Assembly: GCA_023457495.1 (NCBI GenBank)
Contig: JAEWLQ010000063.1
Coordinates: 1 to 64,000, forward strand
Length of the DNA stretch: 64,000 bases
Direction: 5' to 3'
Origin: Pseudomonadota bacterium
GTDB taxonomy: Bacteria > Pseudomonadota > Gammaproteobacteria > Steroidobacterales > Steroidobacteraceae
Positions 7,887 through 19,131 of the stretch are shown piece by piece (within the stretch, counting starts at the first letter, position 1; each line of letters starts with the position of its first letter). The translations under genes and the position numbers were made by a program. The notes beneath the pieces were generated by a model that was not told the DNA's origin, did not search any database, and saw only the letters and a program-made list of their open reading frames with translations.

Positions 7887-8801
7887 TTATTTCGTGGCTT
7901 TCTCTTCCGCGACGCGTTTCGTGAGGCGATCGCGCGCGCCGTCGGCGTACCGCTTGCAGTCCTGGCGGTCCCCGATGAACGGATTCTTGGCGCCTTGTTT
8001 CCCGAGAACTTCGAGTTTGCCGTCGAGGTCGATCAGTTCGGGATGCGGCGCGAGCAGGACGTCGCACTGCAGCGCCGCGACAGTCGCAATGGACCGTTCG
8101 AACTGCGGGACCCGGCTCGCGTGTTGCTCATCGCCGGAGAAGCGGAACCCGGGCGCGGAGACGGAATTCAGGCTGTCCGCATAAACCATGTCGAGGCAGC
8201 GTCCGGCCTCGCATGAGCGCCAGGTCCAGGAAGTGCCGCCGGGTGTGTGACCCGGTGTGTAGTGCGCGGTGATCTCGATGCCGCCGGCCTTCAGCGTCTC
8301 CCCATCCTTTACCTCGCGCACGTCAGCCACCGCCGGAAAGTTGTTGTGTTCCGGGCCGAAGGCGAATTGCGGATCGTCCTCCAGCGGACCGCCGCGCTCG
8401 AGCGCGCGTTTGCCCGCGGAACTCGCCGCGACCTGCGCGCCGCTGGCGCGCTGCAGGGCGGCAATCCCGCCCGCGTGATCGTAGTGCATGTGTGAATTCA
8501 GGATGAGCTTCACGTCCTCGAGATGGAAGCCGAGCTTCTTGATATTCGCCGCGATGGAGGGCGCGCTTTGCGGCAATCCACCGTCGAGAAGCACATGCCC
8601 CTTGTCCGACGTTATGAGGATCGCGGAGAGATTGCCGCCCACGAACCACGTGTTGCCGAACACGCGGAAGGGCTCGCGAGGCTTGCTCCAGTAGTCGCAC
8701 GGATCGCAGACGTGCGGTCGATCCGGAACGAGATCGGCGGCGGCGGCGGCGCCGGAAAGCAGGACGAGGAAAGTCGCGGCGAGACGTGGGGAATGTTTCA
8801 T
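7887..8801 (-). CDS. Secreted subclass B3-like metallo-beta-lactamase
   Basis: The 304-residue protein has a signal peptide (MKHSPRLAATFLVLLSGAAAAA). Its zinc motif HMHYDHAGG corresponds to the HxHxDH of the family. A further metal His lies in YTPGHTPGG and another in LLAPHPEL, matching the B3 pattern of His-His-His plus Asp-His-His. It should act in the periplasm. It lies 7 bases after the ligC stop, at the end of the ligABC operon, which raises the chance that it hydrolyses an aromatic-derived ester or lactone rather than, or as well as, beta-lactams. The family assignment is strong; the substrate is open. Confidence 0.88.
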   Translation of the reverse strand: MKHSPRLAATFLVLLSGAAAAADLVPDRPHVCDPCDYWSKPREPFRVFGNTWFVGGNLSAILITSDKGHVLLDGGLPQSAPSIAANIKKLGFHLEDVKLILNSHMHYDHAGGIAALQRASGAQVAASSAGKRALERGGPLEDDPQFAFGPEHNNFPAVADVREVKDGETLKAGGIEITAHYTPGHTPGGTSWTWRSCEAGRCLDMVYADSLNSVSAPGFRFSGDEQHASRVPQFERSIATVAALQCDVLLAPHPELIDLDGKLEVLGKQGAKNPFIGDRQDCKRYADGARDRLTKRVAEEKATK

Positions 8802-8808
8802 TCCCCGA

Positions 8809-9750
8809 TTAGAGCAACGACCTCTCCAGCGTGTCCAGCGTGCGCATCGCCGGCAGCACCTGCGCGACGCTGGCGTTCGGGTCGCGCTTGTCCTTGATGG
8901 CCGCGAAGAACTCGCGGTCCTGCAGCTCGATGCCGTTCATCGACACATCCACCTTGGACACGTCTATCTTGTTGTCCTTGCCGTCCACGAGATCGTCATA
9001 CCGTGCGACATACGTGCCGTTGTCGCAGATGTAGCGGAAGAACGTGCCGAGCGGTCCGTCGTTGTTGAAGGACAGCGACAGCGTGCAGATCGCGCCGCCG
9101 GGCACCTTCATCTGGATGCTCATGTCCATCGCGATCTTGAGATCGGGGTGCATGGGGCCCTGGATGGCGCGCGCGACGCTCGCGGTCTCGCCGGTCTGGT
9201 ACTGGAACAGGTCCACCGTGTGACAGGCGTGATGCCAGAGCAGGTGATCGGTCCAGCTGCGCGGCTTGCCGAGCGCGTTCATGTTCGTGCGTCGGAAGAA
9301 ATACGTCTGCACGTCCATCTGCTGGATCTTGAGCTCGCCCGCGAGGATCTTCTTGCGGATCCACTGGTGGCTCGGATTGAAGCGGCGCGTGTGGCCACCC
9401 ATGCAGATGAGTCCCGTTTCCTGCTGCACGCGCGCGAGTTCTTCGGCGTCGCGCAGGTTGTCCGCGATCGGAATCTCGATCTGCACGTGTTTGCCCGCGC
9501 GCAGGCACTGAATGCCTTGCTGCGCGTGCATCTGCGTGGGGGTTGCGAGGATCGCCGCATCGATGCCGGGTTGCGCCAGGCACTCTGCGAGGTCGGTCGA
9601 CCAGTGCGGGATGCCGTATTTCTTCGCGACTTCGGCGGTCGAATCGGGGCTGCCGCCGGCGAGCGTCGCGATCTCGATGCCGGGAATGTTGCGGATGGCC
9701 TCGATGTGCTTGATGCCGAACGCGCCTTGTCCGGCAATACAGATTTTCAT
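8809..9750 (-). CDS. ligC: 4-carboxy-2-hydroxymuconate-6-semialdehyde dehydrogenase (Gfo/Idh/MocA family)
   Basis: The 313 residues match LigC (about 315). The protein starts MKICIAGQGAFGIKHIEAI with a GxGxxG dinucleotide-binding motif, and the Gfo/Idh/MocA catalytic domain follows (IPIADNLRDAEELA, MGGHTRRFNPSHQW). In the protocatechuate 4,5-cleavage pathway this enzyme oxidises the ring-opened semialdehyde, as its hemiacetal, to 2-pyrone-4,6-dicarboxylate. It begins 4 bases after the ligB stop. A longer frame to 9843 is possible, but it overlaps ligB and lacks family similarity there. Family membership alone would be ambiguous; the ligAB context makes LigC the best call. Confidence 0.9.
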   Translation of the reverse strand: MKICIAGQGAFGIKHIEAIRNIPGIEIATLAGGSPDSTAEVAKKYGIPHWSTDLAECLAQPGIDAAILATPTQMHAQQGIQCLRAGKHVQIEIPIADNLRDAEELARVQQETGLICMGGHTRRFNPSHQWIRKKILAGELKIQQMDVQTYFFRRTNMNALGKPRSWTDHLLWHHACHTVDLFQYQTGETASVARAIQGPMHPDLKIAMDMSIQMKVPGGAICTLSLSFNNDGPLGTFFRYICDNGTYVARYDDLVDGKDNKIDVSKVDVSMNGIELQDREFFAAIKDKRDPNASVAQVLPAMRTLDTLERSLL

Positions 9751-9754
9751 TCGA

Positions 9755-10597
9755 TCACTCCGTGGGTTCGAGGCAGAGCAGGCCGGCGGCCGTGTTGGAA
9801 GTGGGCACGTGATAGAAGCGATACGCCTCGCGCACCTTGCCACCGAGCGCGCCGCGCATCGCCAGCCACATCACCATCTCGATGCCCTCCGAACCGGACT
9901 CGCGCATGAATTGCGTGTGAGAGAGCTGCGTGAGTTTCTGCGGATCGTTGACCATGCCGTCGAGGAACATCTGGTCGAACTCCCGGTTGACGAAGCCGGC
10001 GCGTTCGCCCTGCAGCTGGTGCGACATGCCGCCCGTGCCGTAGACGACCACGCGCAGGTCCTCGGGAAAATCCTCGACAGCGCGGCGGATGGCCTGGCCG
10101 AGCTTGAAACAGCGCACGCCGGTCGGCGGCGGATACTGGATCACGTTCACGCACAGCGGAATGACCTTGAACGGCCACTCCGCCACCTGCCCGCAGGTGA
10201 CCGACAGCGGCACCGTGAGGCCATGATCCACCGGCATCTCGTTCGCGATCGTCATGTCGAACTCGTCGAGAATGAGATTCTCGACCAGGTGCCAGGCGAG
10301 CTTCGAATGTCCGTGCACCGTCGGCACCGGGCGCGGGCCGAAGCCCTCGTCCGCGATCGGGAATACCGATGCGGTGCCGAGCAGGAATGTCGGGATCATC
10401 TGCAACGACAACGCGTTCGCATGATCGTTGTAGATGAGGATGGCGACGTCGGGCTTGATCTTCGCGAGCCACTCGCGCGCCGCCGTCGTGCCGTCGAAGT
10501 AGGGCTTCCAATAAGGATTGCCGGCGTTGCCCTTGTCGAGCGCCACTCCGATGGCCGGGACGTGCGAGCAGGCGATGCCTCCAACGATGCGCGCCAT
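9755..10597 (-). CDS. ligB: Protocatechuate 4,5-dioxygenase beta (catalytic) subunit
   Basis: This is the catalytic subunit of the extradiol dioxygenase that opens protocatechuate between C4 and C5 using Fe(II). The 280-residue protein begins MARIVGGIACSHVPAIG; the His in SHVP is the expected first iron ligand, and a second conserved His lies in LIYNDHANA. The C-terminal domain is complete (GTGGMSHQLQGERAGFVNRE). The start codon overlaps the ligA stop by one base (TGATG), so the two subunits are translationally coupled. Gene order on this strand is pobA, ligA, ligB, ligC, then the metallo-hydrolase. Confidence 0.95.
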   Translation of the reverse strand: MARIVGGIACSHVPAIGVALDKGNAGNPYWKPYFDGTTAAREWLAKIKPDVAILIYNDHANALSLQMIPTFLLGTASVFPIADEGFGPRPVPTVHGHSKLAWHLVENLILDEFDMTIANEMPVDHGLTVPLSVTCGQVAEWPFKVIPLCVNVIQYPPPTGVRCFKLGQAIRRAVEDFPEDLRVVVYGTGGMSHQLQGERAGFVNREFDQMFLDGMVNDPQKLTQLSHTQFMRESGSEGIEMVMWLAMRGALGGKVREAYRFYHVPTSNTAAGLLCLEPTE

Positions 10598-10998
10598 CAG
10601 CGCTGCTCCTTTGGCGGTTCGTCCTTGTAGCGATTGCCCTCGGGCGAGCGTCCGCCCGCCAGCATCATCTTCGCGTACTCCTCCTTCGGCATGCCGCACA
10701 TCATGCCGGCCACGTCCTGGAAGGTGAGGCCGTCGCAGAACGCGATCTTGATCGTGTAATAGATGTTGCCGCCGACCTTGAGCATGCCTAACCAGTCGCG
10801 CTTGAGCACGGCGTCGCGCTGCTCGGGCGTCAGCGGGAAACGGTCGAGGTAGGCGGCCTGGTCCGCCCTGAATGCATCGCGGTTCTTCGCGTCGTTGAGC
10901 GACATGCAGAACATGTTGAGGTGATAACCCACGCGGCCGCGCTCGGCGTCGTACACGTAGGTGCCCGGTATGGATTCGTAGTCGCGCGGTGCAGCCAT
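10597..10998 (-). CDS. ligA: Protocatechuate 4,5-dioxygenase alpha subunit
   Basis: The 133-residue small subunit (LigA is about 139 residues) caps the LigB active site. Recognisable stretches are GRVGYHLNMFCMSLNDAKNR, LTPEQRDAVLKRDW and GGNIYYTIKIAFCDGLTFQD. The frame is open well upstream of the chosen start, but family similarity begins only at MAAPRDYESIPGTYVYD, so I start at 10998. It is preceded by pobA with a gap of 110 bases and coupled to ligB through an overlapping stop/start. Confidence 0.93.
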   Translation of the reverse strand: MAAPRDYESIPGTYVYDAERGRVGYHLNMFCMSLNDAKNRDAFRADQAAYLDRFPLTPEQRDAVLKRDWLGMLKVGGNIYYTIKIAFCDGLTFQDVAGMMCGMPKEEYAKMMLAGGRSPEGNRYKDEPPKEQR

Positions 10999-11108
10999 GG
11001 GATTCTCGTCAAAGGGGTCGGCGCAGCATGCATCGCTGGCGCGCCGGGGTGCTCGATGAAGGCCGAAGAATATTCGATTTCGAGCGCAATCGCCGGGTCC
11101 GGAAACGG

Positions 11109-12287
11109 TCAGGCGTCCAGCGGCAATCCGACGTAATTCTCGGCGAACACGGTCTGCGCCGCGCGGGATTGGCGCAGGTACTCGAGCTCCGCCACCTGCA
11201 TCTGGCGGTCGAAGCCGTCCATGTGCGGAAAACGATGCGTGAGATGTGTAAGCCACCAGGAGAATCGCTCGGCCTTCCACACCCGGTCGAGCGCGCGCGC
11301 CGAGTATCCGTCGATCTCCCGCGTCGAGCCCGTCTGGTAGAACGCCGCCAGCGCCCGGGCGAGCACGATGACGTCGGCAACCGCGAGGTTCAGCCCCTTG
11401 GCGCCGGTCGGCGGCACGATGTGCGCGGCGTCGCCCGCCAGGAACAGGCGGCCGAAGCGCAGCGGAGCGCACACGAAGCTGCGCAGCGGCGCGATGGATT
11501 TCTCGAACGAAGGGCCGCGGGTGATGCGCGGGGCAAACTTTTCGCCGATGCGCACGGCGAGCTCCTGCCAGATGGCCTCGTCACTCCAGTCCTCGACCTT
11601 GTCCTCGAGCGAACACTGCAGGTAGTAACGGCTGCGGGTCGCCGAGCGCATGGAGGCGAGCGCGAATCCGTGCTCGTGATTGGCGTAGATCAGCTCGTGA
11701 TTGCAGGGCGGCACCTCGGCGAGGATGCCGAGCCAACCGAATGGATAGGTGCGTTCGAAGATGCGGATGGCATCGGCCGGAATGCTCGCGCGGCTCGCGC
11801 CATGAAAGCCGTCGCAGCCGGCGATGTAATCGCATTCGAGGCTGCGGGCGCCTTCCGCATCACGCCAGGTGATCTTCGGCCGGTCGGTCTCGAGATCGAC
11901 CGGCACGACGTTCTGCGCCTGGTAGACGATCGGGATGCCGAGACGGTCCGCGGAAACGTGCAGGTCCTTCATCACCTCGGACTGGCCATAAACCGTGACG
12001 GCGGCGCCATCGAGCAGCTCGCCGAAGTCCACGTGGAAGGGATCGCCGTTGACCGCGAGCGTGGTGCCGCTGTGCATCAGGCCTTCGCGCTCGACACGCT
12101 CGCCGATGCCGAGCTCGTGCATGAGTTTGACGGTGGTGCGTTCGAGCACGCCGGCGCGAACGCGCGACTCGACGTAATCACGGCTGCGGGTCTCGAGCAC
12201 CACGCAGTCGACGCCGGAGCGATGCAGCAGGTGCGCGAGAAACAGCCCAGCGGGTCCGGCACCGATGATTCCAACCTGCGTTCGCAA
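11109..12287 (-). CDS. pobA: 4-hydroxybenzoate 3-monooxygenase (second copy)
   Basis: The 392-residue flavin monooxygenase makes protocatechuate, the substrate of the LigAB enzyme encoded just downstream. FAD motifs GAGPAGLFLAHLL and GDAAHIVPPTGAKGLNLA, the GCDGFHG motif, and the pocket residues corresponding to Tyr201, Ser212/Arg214 (SMR) and Tyr222 (SRYY) are all present. Around the pocket it is closer to the Pseudomonas enzyme than the copy at 2210 (SATRSRYY against SPTRVRCY). It is divergent from the CoA-ligase gene at 12393. The shared promoter region contains a MarR-type operator (12356-12370). Confidence 0.94.
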   Translation of the reverse strand: MRTQVGIIGAGPAGLFLAHLLHRSGVDCVVLETRSRDYVESRVRAGVLERTTVKLMHELGIGERVEREGLMHSGTTLAVNGDPFHVDFGELLDGAAVTVYGQSEVMKDLHVSADRLGIPIVYQAQNVVPVDLETDRPKITWRDAEGARSLECDYIAGCDGFHGASRASIPADAIRIFERTYPFGWLGILAEVPPCNHELIYANHEHGFALASMRSATRSRYYLQCSLEDKVEDWSDEAIWQELAVRIGEKFAPRITRGPSFEKSIAPLRSFVCAPLRFGRLFLAGDAAHIVPPTGAKGLNLAVADVIVLARALAAFYQTGSTREIDGYSARALDRVWKAERFSWWLTHLTHRFPHMDGFDRQMQVAELEYLRQSRAAQTVFAENYVGLPLDA

Positions 12288-12355
12288 CGACCCCTCCCTT
12301 GAGCGATGGGCTGGCGTGCCTTGCGAGCCCTCGCCACACCCTTCACAATGAAATA

Positions 12356-12370
12356 GTAAGTACTACATAC
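12356..12370. promoter_or_regulatory. MarR-type operator, site 1
   Basis: GTAAGTACTACATAC is a 15-base near-palindrome with one mismatch between the arms. It sits in the longer stretch ATAGTAAGTACTACATACAA. The longer stretch recurs at 16594-16613 with a single change. It lies between the divergent pobA-ligABC operon and the CoA-ligase gene, 22 bases before the latter's start. The MarR gene at 16045 is the obvious candidate binder. Confidence 0.75.
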
Positions 12371-12392
12371 AAACAACTCAAGAGAAACGGCC

Positions 12393-13925
12393 GTGTTGAA
12401 CGAATCCATCGCGTACTTCGCGAAAGCGCGCCGGGATGTCACTGCCTGCGTCGATCTGCAATCCGGCGCGCAGATGACTTATGGCGCGCTCGCGCACCGG
12501 GCCGCGCTGATGGCGGGCGCGATCGCGCGCGTCTGCGCGCCGCGCGGCATGCGCGGTTTGCGCGTCGCGGTGCTGTCGCGCAATTCGCTCGACTTCCTCA
12601 GCCTGACGGTGGCCTGTCGCGGAGTCGGTGCGATCCTCGTGCCGTTCAACTGGCGCCTGAGCCCCGCCGAACTGGTGGCGCTCGCCGAGCTGTCGGATCC
12701 GCAGGTCGTCCTGTTCGAGGAGGAATTCGCGCCCGCGATTGCGAGCCTCATGCGGGCGGCGCCGGATGCGGCCTTCCTCAGCCTGGGCAAGGGCGGTGAA
12801 TTCGAGCGCGAGCTGCAGCGCGACACGCCCCGCGGGGTCGATCTGCGCGGCGGCGCGCCGGATGACGTCGTGACGCTGTTGTTCACCTCGGGGACCACGG
12901 GTCGGCCGAAAGCGGTGATCGTCACCGAGCGCAACGCGGCGGCGAACGCGCGCAACTTCGCGCTCTCGGTCGACGTGAGCGGCGAGACGGTCTTCCTGTC
13001 GCACATGCCGCTGTTCCACGTCGCGGGCCTGTTCACCGTCGCGACCACCGTGCTGCAGGCGGGCGGAACGCTGCTGATCTCGCCGCAGTTCTCCGTCGAG
13101 GAAACGCTCGCGGCGGTCGGCAATTCCGCGCTCGGAGTGAGCCATTGCTTCTGCGTGCCGCAGATGACCGAACGCATCCGTGGCGCGCCCGCGTTCGATC
13201 CGGCGCCGTTCCGCCGGTTGCGCGCGTTGCAGACGGGTGGCGCGCCGCATTCGCGGGAATCGGTGCGTGCATGGACGGACGACGGCGTGCGCTGCGCCGA
13301 TGGTTACGGCATGTCCGAGGCCGGCACGGTGTTGGGAATGCCGCCGCGCGACCTCGCGCTGCTCGCGCGCAAAGCCGGCAGCGCGGGAATCCCGGCGGCC
13401 GGAATCGAAGTGCGGCTGCTCGATCCGGAAAGACGGGAAGTTTCGGACGGCGAAGTCGGGGAGCTGTGGCTGCGCGGACTCTCGGTGACGCCCGGCTACT
13501 GGCGCAATCCGGAAGCGACCGGCGCGGCGATCGTCGATGGCTGGTTGCGCACCGGCGACGCCGCTCGGCGCGACGAGGACGGGTTCTTCACGCTGGTCGA
13601 TCGGTTCAAGGACATGTACATCTCGGGCGGCGAGAACGTCTATCCAGCCGAGGTGGAGGCAGTGCTGCGGGGCCAGGCGGGGGTGATCGATGCGGCGGTC
13701 GTCGGCGAGCCGGATGCGCGTTGGGGCGAGTCGGGCGCGGCGTTCATCGTGGTCGCGCCCGGCGCGGTGCTGACGGACGAGGAGGTCATCGCCTTCTGCC
13801 GCGAGCGGTTGGCCGGCTACAAACTACCGAAGAGGCTGCTGCGCGTGGACGAACTGCCGCGCACTGCGTCGGGCAAGATCCGCAAGGACTTGCTGCGGGC
13901 GGAATTGCGCGCCGCGACCCCCTGA
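12393..13925 (+). CDS. AMP-forming acyl-CoA ligase, probably hydroxycinnamate-CoA ligase
   Basis: The 510-residue adenylate-forming enzyme has the phosphate loop LLFTSGTTGRPKAVI, the YGMSEAG motif, GWLRTGDAARRDEDGFF, and the C-terminal lysine motif PRTASGKIRKDLL. The start codon is GTG. It activates a carboxylic acid to its CoA thioester with ATP. Position next to a hydratase/dehydrogenase, the pobA-lig genes and a MarR regulator suggests p-coumarate, ferulate or a related phenylpropanoid as substrate, but general fatty or aromatic acids cannot be excluded. A MarR-type operator lies directly upstream. It converges with the next gene, 7 bases apart. Confidence 0.88.
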   Translation: MLNESIAYFAKARRDVTACVDLQSGAQMTYGALAHRAALMAGAIARVCAPRGMRGLRVAVLSRNSLDFLSLTVACRGVGAILVPFNWRLSPAELVALAELSDPQVVLFEEEFAPAIASLMRAAPDAAFLSLGKGGEFERELQRDTPRGVDLRGGAPDDVVTLLFTSGTTGRPKAVIVTERNAAANARNFALSVDVSGETVFLSHMPLFHVAGLFTVATTVLQAGGTLLISPQFSVEETLAAVGNSALGVSHCFCVPQMTERIRGAPAFDPAPFRRLRALQTGGAPHSRESVRAWTDDGVRCADGYGMSEAGTVLGMPPRDLALLARKAGSAGIPAAGIEVRLLDPERREVSDGEVGELWLRGLSVTPGYWRNPEATGAAIVDGWLRTGDAARRDEDGFFTLVDRFKDMYISGGENVYPAEVEAVLRGQAGVIDAAVVGEPDARWGESGAAFIVVAPGAVLTDEEVIAFCRERLAGYKLPKRLLRVDELPRTASGKIRKDLLRAELRAATP

Positions 13926-13932
13926 CGACGGC

Positions 13933-16041
<2,109 letters not shown>

Positions 16042-16044
16042 GGT

Positions 16045-16530
16045 TCAGCCCACCGACTGGATTTTCTTGAGCGCGCCGATGAAGGCGTTCAGCTCGCTGG
16101 GCTTGAACAGCGCCTTGAACCGTGCCTCGTGCGCGGCAATGCGCGATTTCACCTTCCGCAGCATCTGCAGGCCCGCGGGGGTTAGATAGAGCTCCTGCTT
16201 GCGCCGATCTACTGCGGATCGCTTGCGGATGACCACCCCGCGCTCCTCGAGCCGGTCCGTCACGGCCATCATCGTGGCACGATCCATGCCAAGGGCCGAA
16301 GCGACCGACACCTGCGATACGCCGGGATTGGCGTTGATGAGCCATAACGTCGCGGTCTGTTTCTGGGTGAGGTCCAGGCCGGTCAGCGTCCCCATGTAGT
16401 CGCGATGCATCGCGCCCTGCGCCCGTCGCATCTGGTAGCCTAGCAGCCCATCCAGTTCCTGGAACGCGAGATCCGGTCCAACCACCAGGTCTTGCTGCCT
16501 GGCTTTCTTTGTCGTGGCGCTTCGGGGCAT
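16045..16530 (-). CDS. MarR-family transcriptional regulator
   Basis: The 161-residue protein has a MarR winged helix: VSVASALGMDRATMMAVTDR is the recognition helix region and RKRSAVDRRKQELYLTPAG the wing with its conserved Asp-Arg pair. Regulators of this family (CouR, HcaR, FerC) typically repress hydroxycinnamate genes and release DNA on binding the CoA thioester; that is family knowledge applied by context. Two matching operators flank its neighbourhood, one of them (16598-16612) in its own divergent promoter region, which suggests autoregulation together with control of the TonB receptor. Confidence 0.9.
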   Translation of the reverse strand: MPRSATTKKARQQDLVVGPDLAFQELDGLLGYQMRRAQGAMHRDYMGTLTGLDLTQKQTATLWLINANPGVSQVSVASALGMDRATMMAVTDRLEERGVVIRKRSAVDRRKQELYLTPAGLQMLRKVKSRIAAHEARFKALFKPSELNAFIGALKKIQSVG

Positions 16531-16597
16531 TTGACTTCCACGCTTTGGAACAGGGCGCGCAATCTACTCGCTTGCATGTAGCCTAGCAACGCTAATA

Positions 16598-16612
16598 GTA
16601 TGTACTACATAC
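16598..16612. promoter_or_regulatory. MarR-type operator, site 2
   Basis: GTATGTACTACATAC is a perfect 15-base palindrome (seven-base arms around a central C) in an AT-rich patch. It lies between the divergent MarR gene and the TonB receptor, 26 bases before the receptor start. The surrounding 20 bases differ at one position from site 1 at 12353-12372. It probably overlaps promoter elements of one or both genes. Confidence 0.78.
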
Positions 16613-16638
16613 AAACATTCCGATGGGGGAGGATCGAC

Positions 16639-19029
16639 ATGTTTGACCTAGCACGCCAGGTACGCCTGGCACTTTCCAATTGCACTCACGTACGCACACT
16701 GGCCGCTTGCGGACTCGCATCGCTGGCCATCTCTAACGTCTCGCTGGCGCAGCAGGCGGCGGGAGAGACGCCATCCGTCGATGCGGAAACGCTCGATGCG
16801 ATCGTCGTCACCGCGCGCCGCAGAGAAGAGTCTCTGCAGGACACGCCGGTCGCGGTCACGGCACTGAATGCCGCCGCGCTGGAGCGCCAGCAGATAGTCG
16901 GCACCACCGACCTCGACAAGGTCGCGCCCAACCTGCAGTTCCACAGCTACGGCACCTTGACCGGCAACAACTCCGCCGCCCAGGTCTTCATCCGCGGTAT
17001 TGGCCAGACGGACGCGACACCGGCCGTCGATCCGGGTGTCGGCATCTACATCGACGACGTGTACATGGGTCGCGCGGTTGGCGGCGCGATGGACTTCCGT
17101 GACATCTCGAGCGTGCAGATCCTGCGCGGCCCGCAGGGCACGCTGTTCGGCCGCAACACGATCGGCGGCGCGGTGCTGCTGACCACCAACGCGCCGGGCG
17201 ATGACGCCGGCAACACGGTGCGCATCGGCGCCGGCCAGGACAACCTGCGCGAGCTGTTCGGTGCATTCGACATTCCGCTGGGCGAGACCTTCTCCGCGCG
17301 TATTGCCGCGGGCGCCCGCCAGCGCGATGGTTACGTGAAGCGTGTGTTCGACGGCAAGGACCTCGGTGACGAGGACATGTACACCGGTCAGCTCGGCATG
17401 CGCTGGAAGCCGAACGACAATTTCTCGCTGACCCTGCGTGGCGATTACACGAAGGAAGACGAGAATGGTTCGCCGTTCGTATTCCAGTCCATCAACGAGT
17501 CGGCGACGTTCGTCGGCGCGGCCAGCCAGGCCGCCGGCTGTCCGAACATGCTGGATCCGCTGCCGCCCCCGGTGCTCGTGGGCCCGCTCGCCGATCCGCG
17601 CTGCGGCAACGACGCGCAGGCGCTCGGACCGTTCACCAACGGCGGCACCTACACGGCCTCGAGCACGCTCGAGAACGTGGGTGGTTCGCTGATCGCCGAC
17701 TGGAAGGTCAACGACACGTTGTCCCTCAAGTCCATCACCGCGAAGCGCAAGCTCGAGTGGACCGGTACGCGTGACGCCGACAACACGCCGCTCCTGATCC
17801 TGCACACGAACTACGACAGCGAAAGCGAGCAGTTCAGCCAGGAACTCCAGGCGGTCATCGACACCTCGCGTGTGGATGGTGTGGTCGGGGCTTACTACTT
17901 CGACGAGGATTCCTTCGACCGGCTGCTGGTGCCGCTGGGCAATCCGGGCACGTCGTACGACACGCAACGTGTGTCGATGGACGCGACCGCGCGCGCCGCG
18001 TTCACGGAGTGGACCTTCAAGATCACGGACGCCTTCAGCGCCAGCGCCGGCGTGCGTTACACGAAGGAGACCAAGGGTCTGCAGTCGATCATGTTCAACG
18101 TGATGCCGGCGACCGCGCCGGAACCGGCGATTCCGACCGCGCTGTGCCCGTTCGCGGGCCCGCCGCCGACCCAGACGGGTTGCCTGTTCCTCACCACGAA
18201 CCGTTTCGAGCGTGAGTTCTCCTCGACCACCAAGTCGGCGAGCGCGCAATACCGCTTCAACGAGCACGCGATGACGTACGTGAGCTGGGCGGAAGGCTTC
18301 AAGAGCGGTGGCTTCAACCAGCGCTACAACGCCGCGCCGCCGAGCAATGCGCCCATTTCATTCGGCGCCGAAACCGCGGAGACCTTCGAGCTCGGACTCA
18401 AGCTCAATCCCACCGACACGCTGCGTGTGAACGTCGCGGTGTTCACCACCGACTACGACGACATCCAGATGACGTATCGGTTGGGCGTGGTGCCGCTGCT
18501 GTTCAATGCGGGTGTGGCCTCGATCGACGGAGCGGAGCTTGAGCTCGAATACGTGCCGACGCCGGAATTCCGGCTGGACGCGAGCCTCGGTTACCTCGAC
18601 TCGAAGTTCGATGAGATCACGCCGCCGCCGCCGTTCGGCCCGGTGACACCGACTGCGACGGCCACGCTGAACAGCCGGCTGCCGTTCACGCCGGAATGGC
18701 AGGGACATCTCGGCATGTCCTATGACTTCCAGGTCGCGTCGAACTGGGATCTCACGCCGCGCATCGACCTGAGCTACACGGCCTCGCAGTTCTTCGACGC
18801 GGGCAACTCCGTCGAAGTCGCGCAGACCGACGACGTCACGCTCGTGAACGCCTCGCTGGCGTTGACGTCCGACGACGGCAAGTGGCGCTTCGTGCTGAGC
18901 GGCAACAACCTGACGGATGAGCTCTACCCGGTGGCGGGAACCTCATCGATCACGACCGCATCGGGCTACGCGGAGATCATCTACGCGAGGCCGCGCACGG
19001 TTGCGATCAGCGCGACGATGAACTTCTGA
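16639..19029 (+). CDS. TonB-dependent outer-membrane receptor (second copy)
   Basis: The 796-residue receptor starts at the ATG at 16639, preceded by GGGGGAGGA; an earlier in-frame ATG at 16600 lies inside the operator and is unlikely. A signal peptide (ending near VSLAQQAAG) is followed by LDAIVVTARRREESLQDTPV, plug signatures VFIRGIGQTDATPAVDPGVG and LRGPQGTLFGRNTIGGAV, and a barrel ending in ISATMNF. It is paralogous to the receptor at 3392. It sits between the MarR gene and the ligUKIJ operon. Uptake of a phenylpropanoid or other lignin-derived compound is inferred from this and from the operator. Confidence 0.93.
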   Translation: MFDLARQVRLALSNCTHVRTLAACGLASLAISNVSLAQQAAGETPSVDAETLDAIVVTARRREESLQDTPVAVTALNAAALERQQIVGTTDLDKVAPNLQFHSYGTLTGNNSAAQVFIRGIGQTDATPAVDPGVGIYIDDVYMGRAVGGAMDFRDISSVQILRGPQGTLFGRNTIGGAVLLTTNAPGDDAGNTVRIGAGQDNLRELFGAFDIPLGETFSARIAAGARQRDGYVKRVFDGKDLGDEDMYTGQLGMRWKPNDNFSLTLRGDYTKEDENGSPFVFQSINESATFVGAASQAAGCPNMLDPLPPPVLVGPLADPRCGNDAQALGPFTNGGTYTASSTLENVGGSLIADWKVNDTLSLKSITAKRKLEWTGTRDADNTPLLILHTNYDSESEQFSQELQAVIDTSRVDGVVGAYYFDEDSFDRLLVPLGNPGTSYDTQRVSMDATARAAFTEWTFKITDAFSASAGVRYTKETKGLQSIMFNVMPATAPEPAIPTALCPFAGPPPTQTGCLFLTTNRFEREFSSTTKSASAQYRFNEHAMTYVSWAEGFKSGGFNQRYNAAPPSNAPISFGAETAETFELGLKLNPTDTLRVNVAVFTTDYDDIQMTYRLGVVPLLFNAGVASIDGAELELEYVPTPEFRLDASLGYLDSKFDEITPPPPFGPVTPTATATLNSRLPFTPEWQGHLGMSYDFQVASNWDLTPRIDLSYTASQFFDAGNSVEVAQTDDVTLVNASLALTSDDGKWRFVLSGNNLTDELYPVAGTSSITTASGYAEIIYARPRTVAISATMNF

Positions 19030-19131
19030 AATATGGGATCGGCGCTGCCGGCTCGATCGTGACGGAACGTCCCCCTCGATTCCGGGCGCAATCCGGCCGA
19101 GGCTGTGGCGCTGCTACAATACGCAGCGACC

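Noticed and set aside
16600..16638. Earlier ATG for the second TonB receptor
   Set aside because: This ATG lies inside the MarR operator palindrome and lacks a ribosome binding site. The ATG at 16639 follows GGGGGAGGA.
16648..18267. 539-residue open frame antisense to the second TonB receptor
   Set aside because: It shows the same kind of shadow composition and no recognisable motif, and the plus-strand gene is certain.
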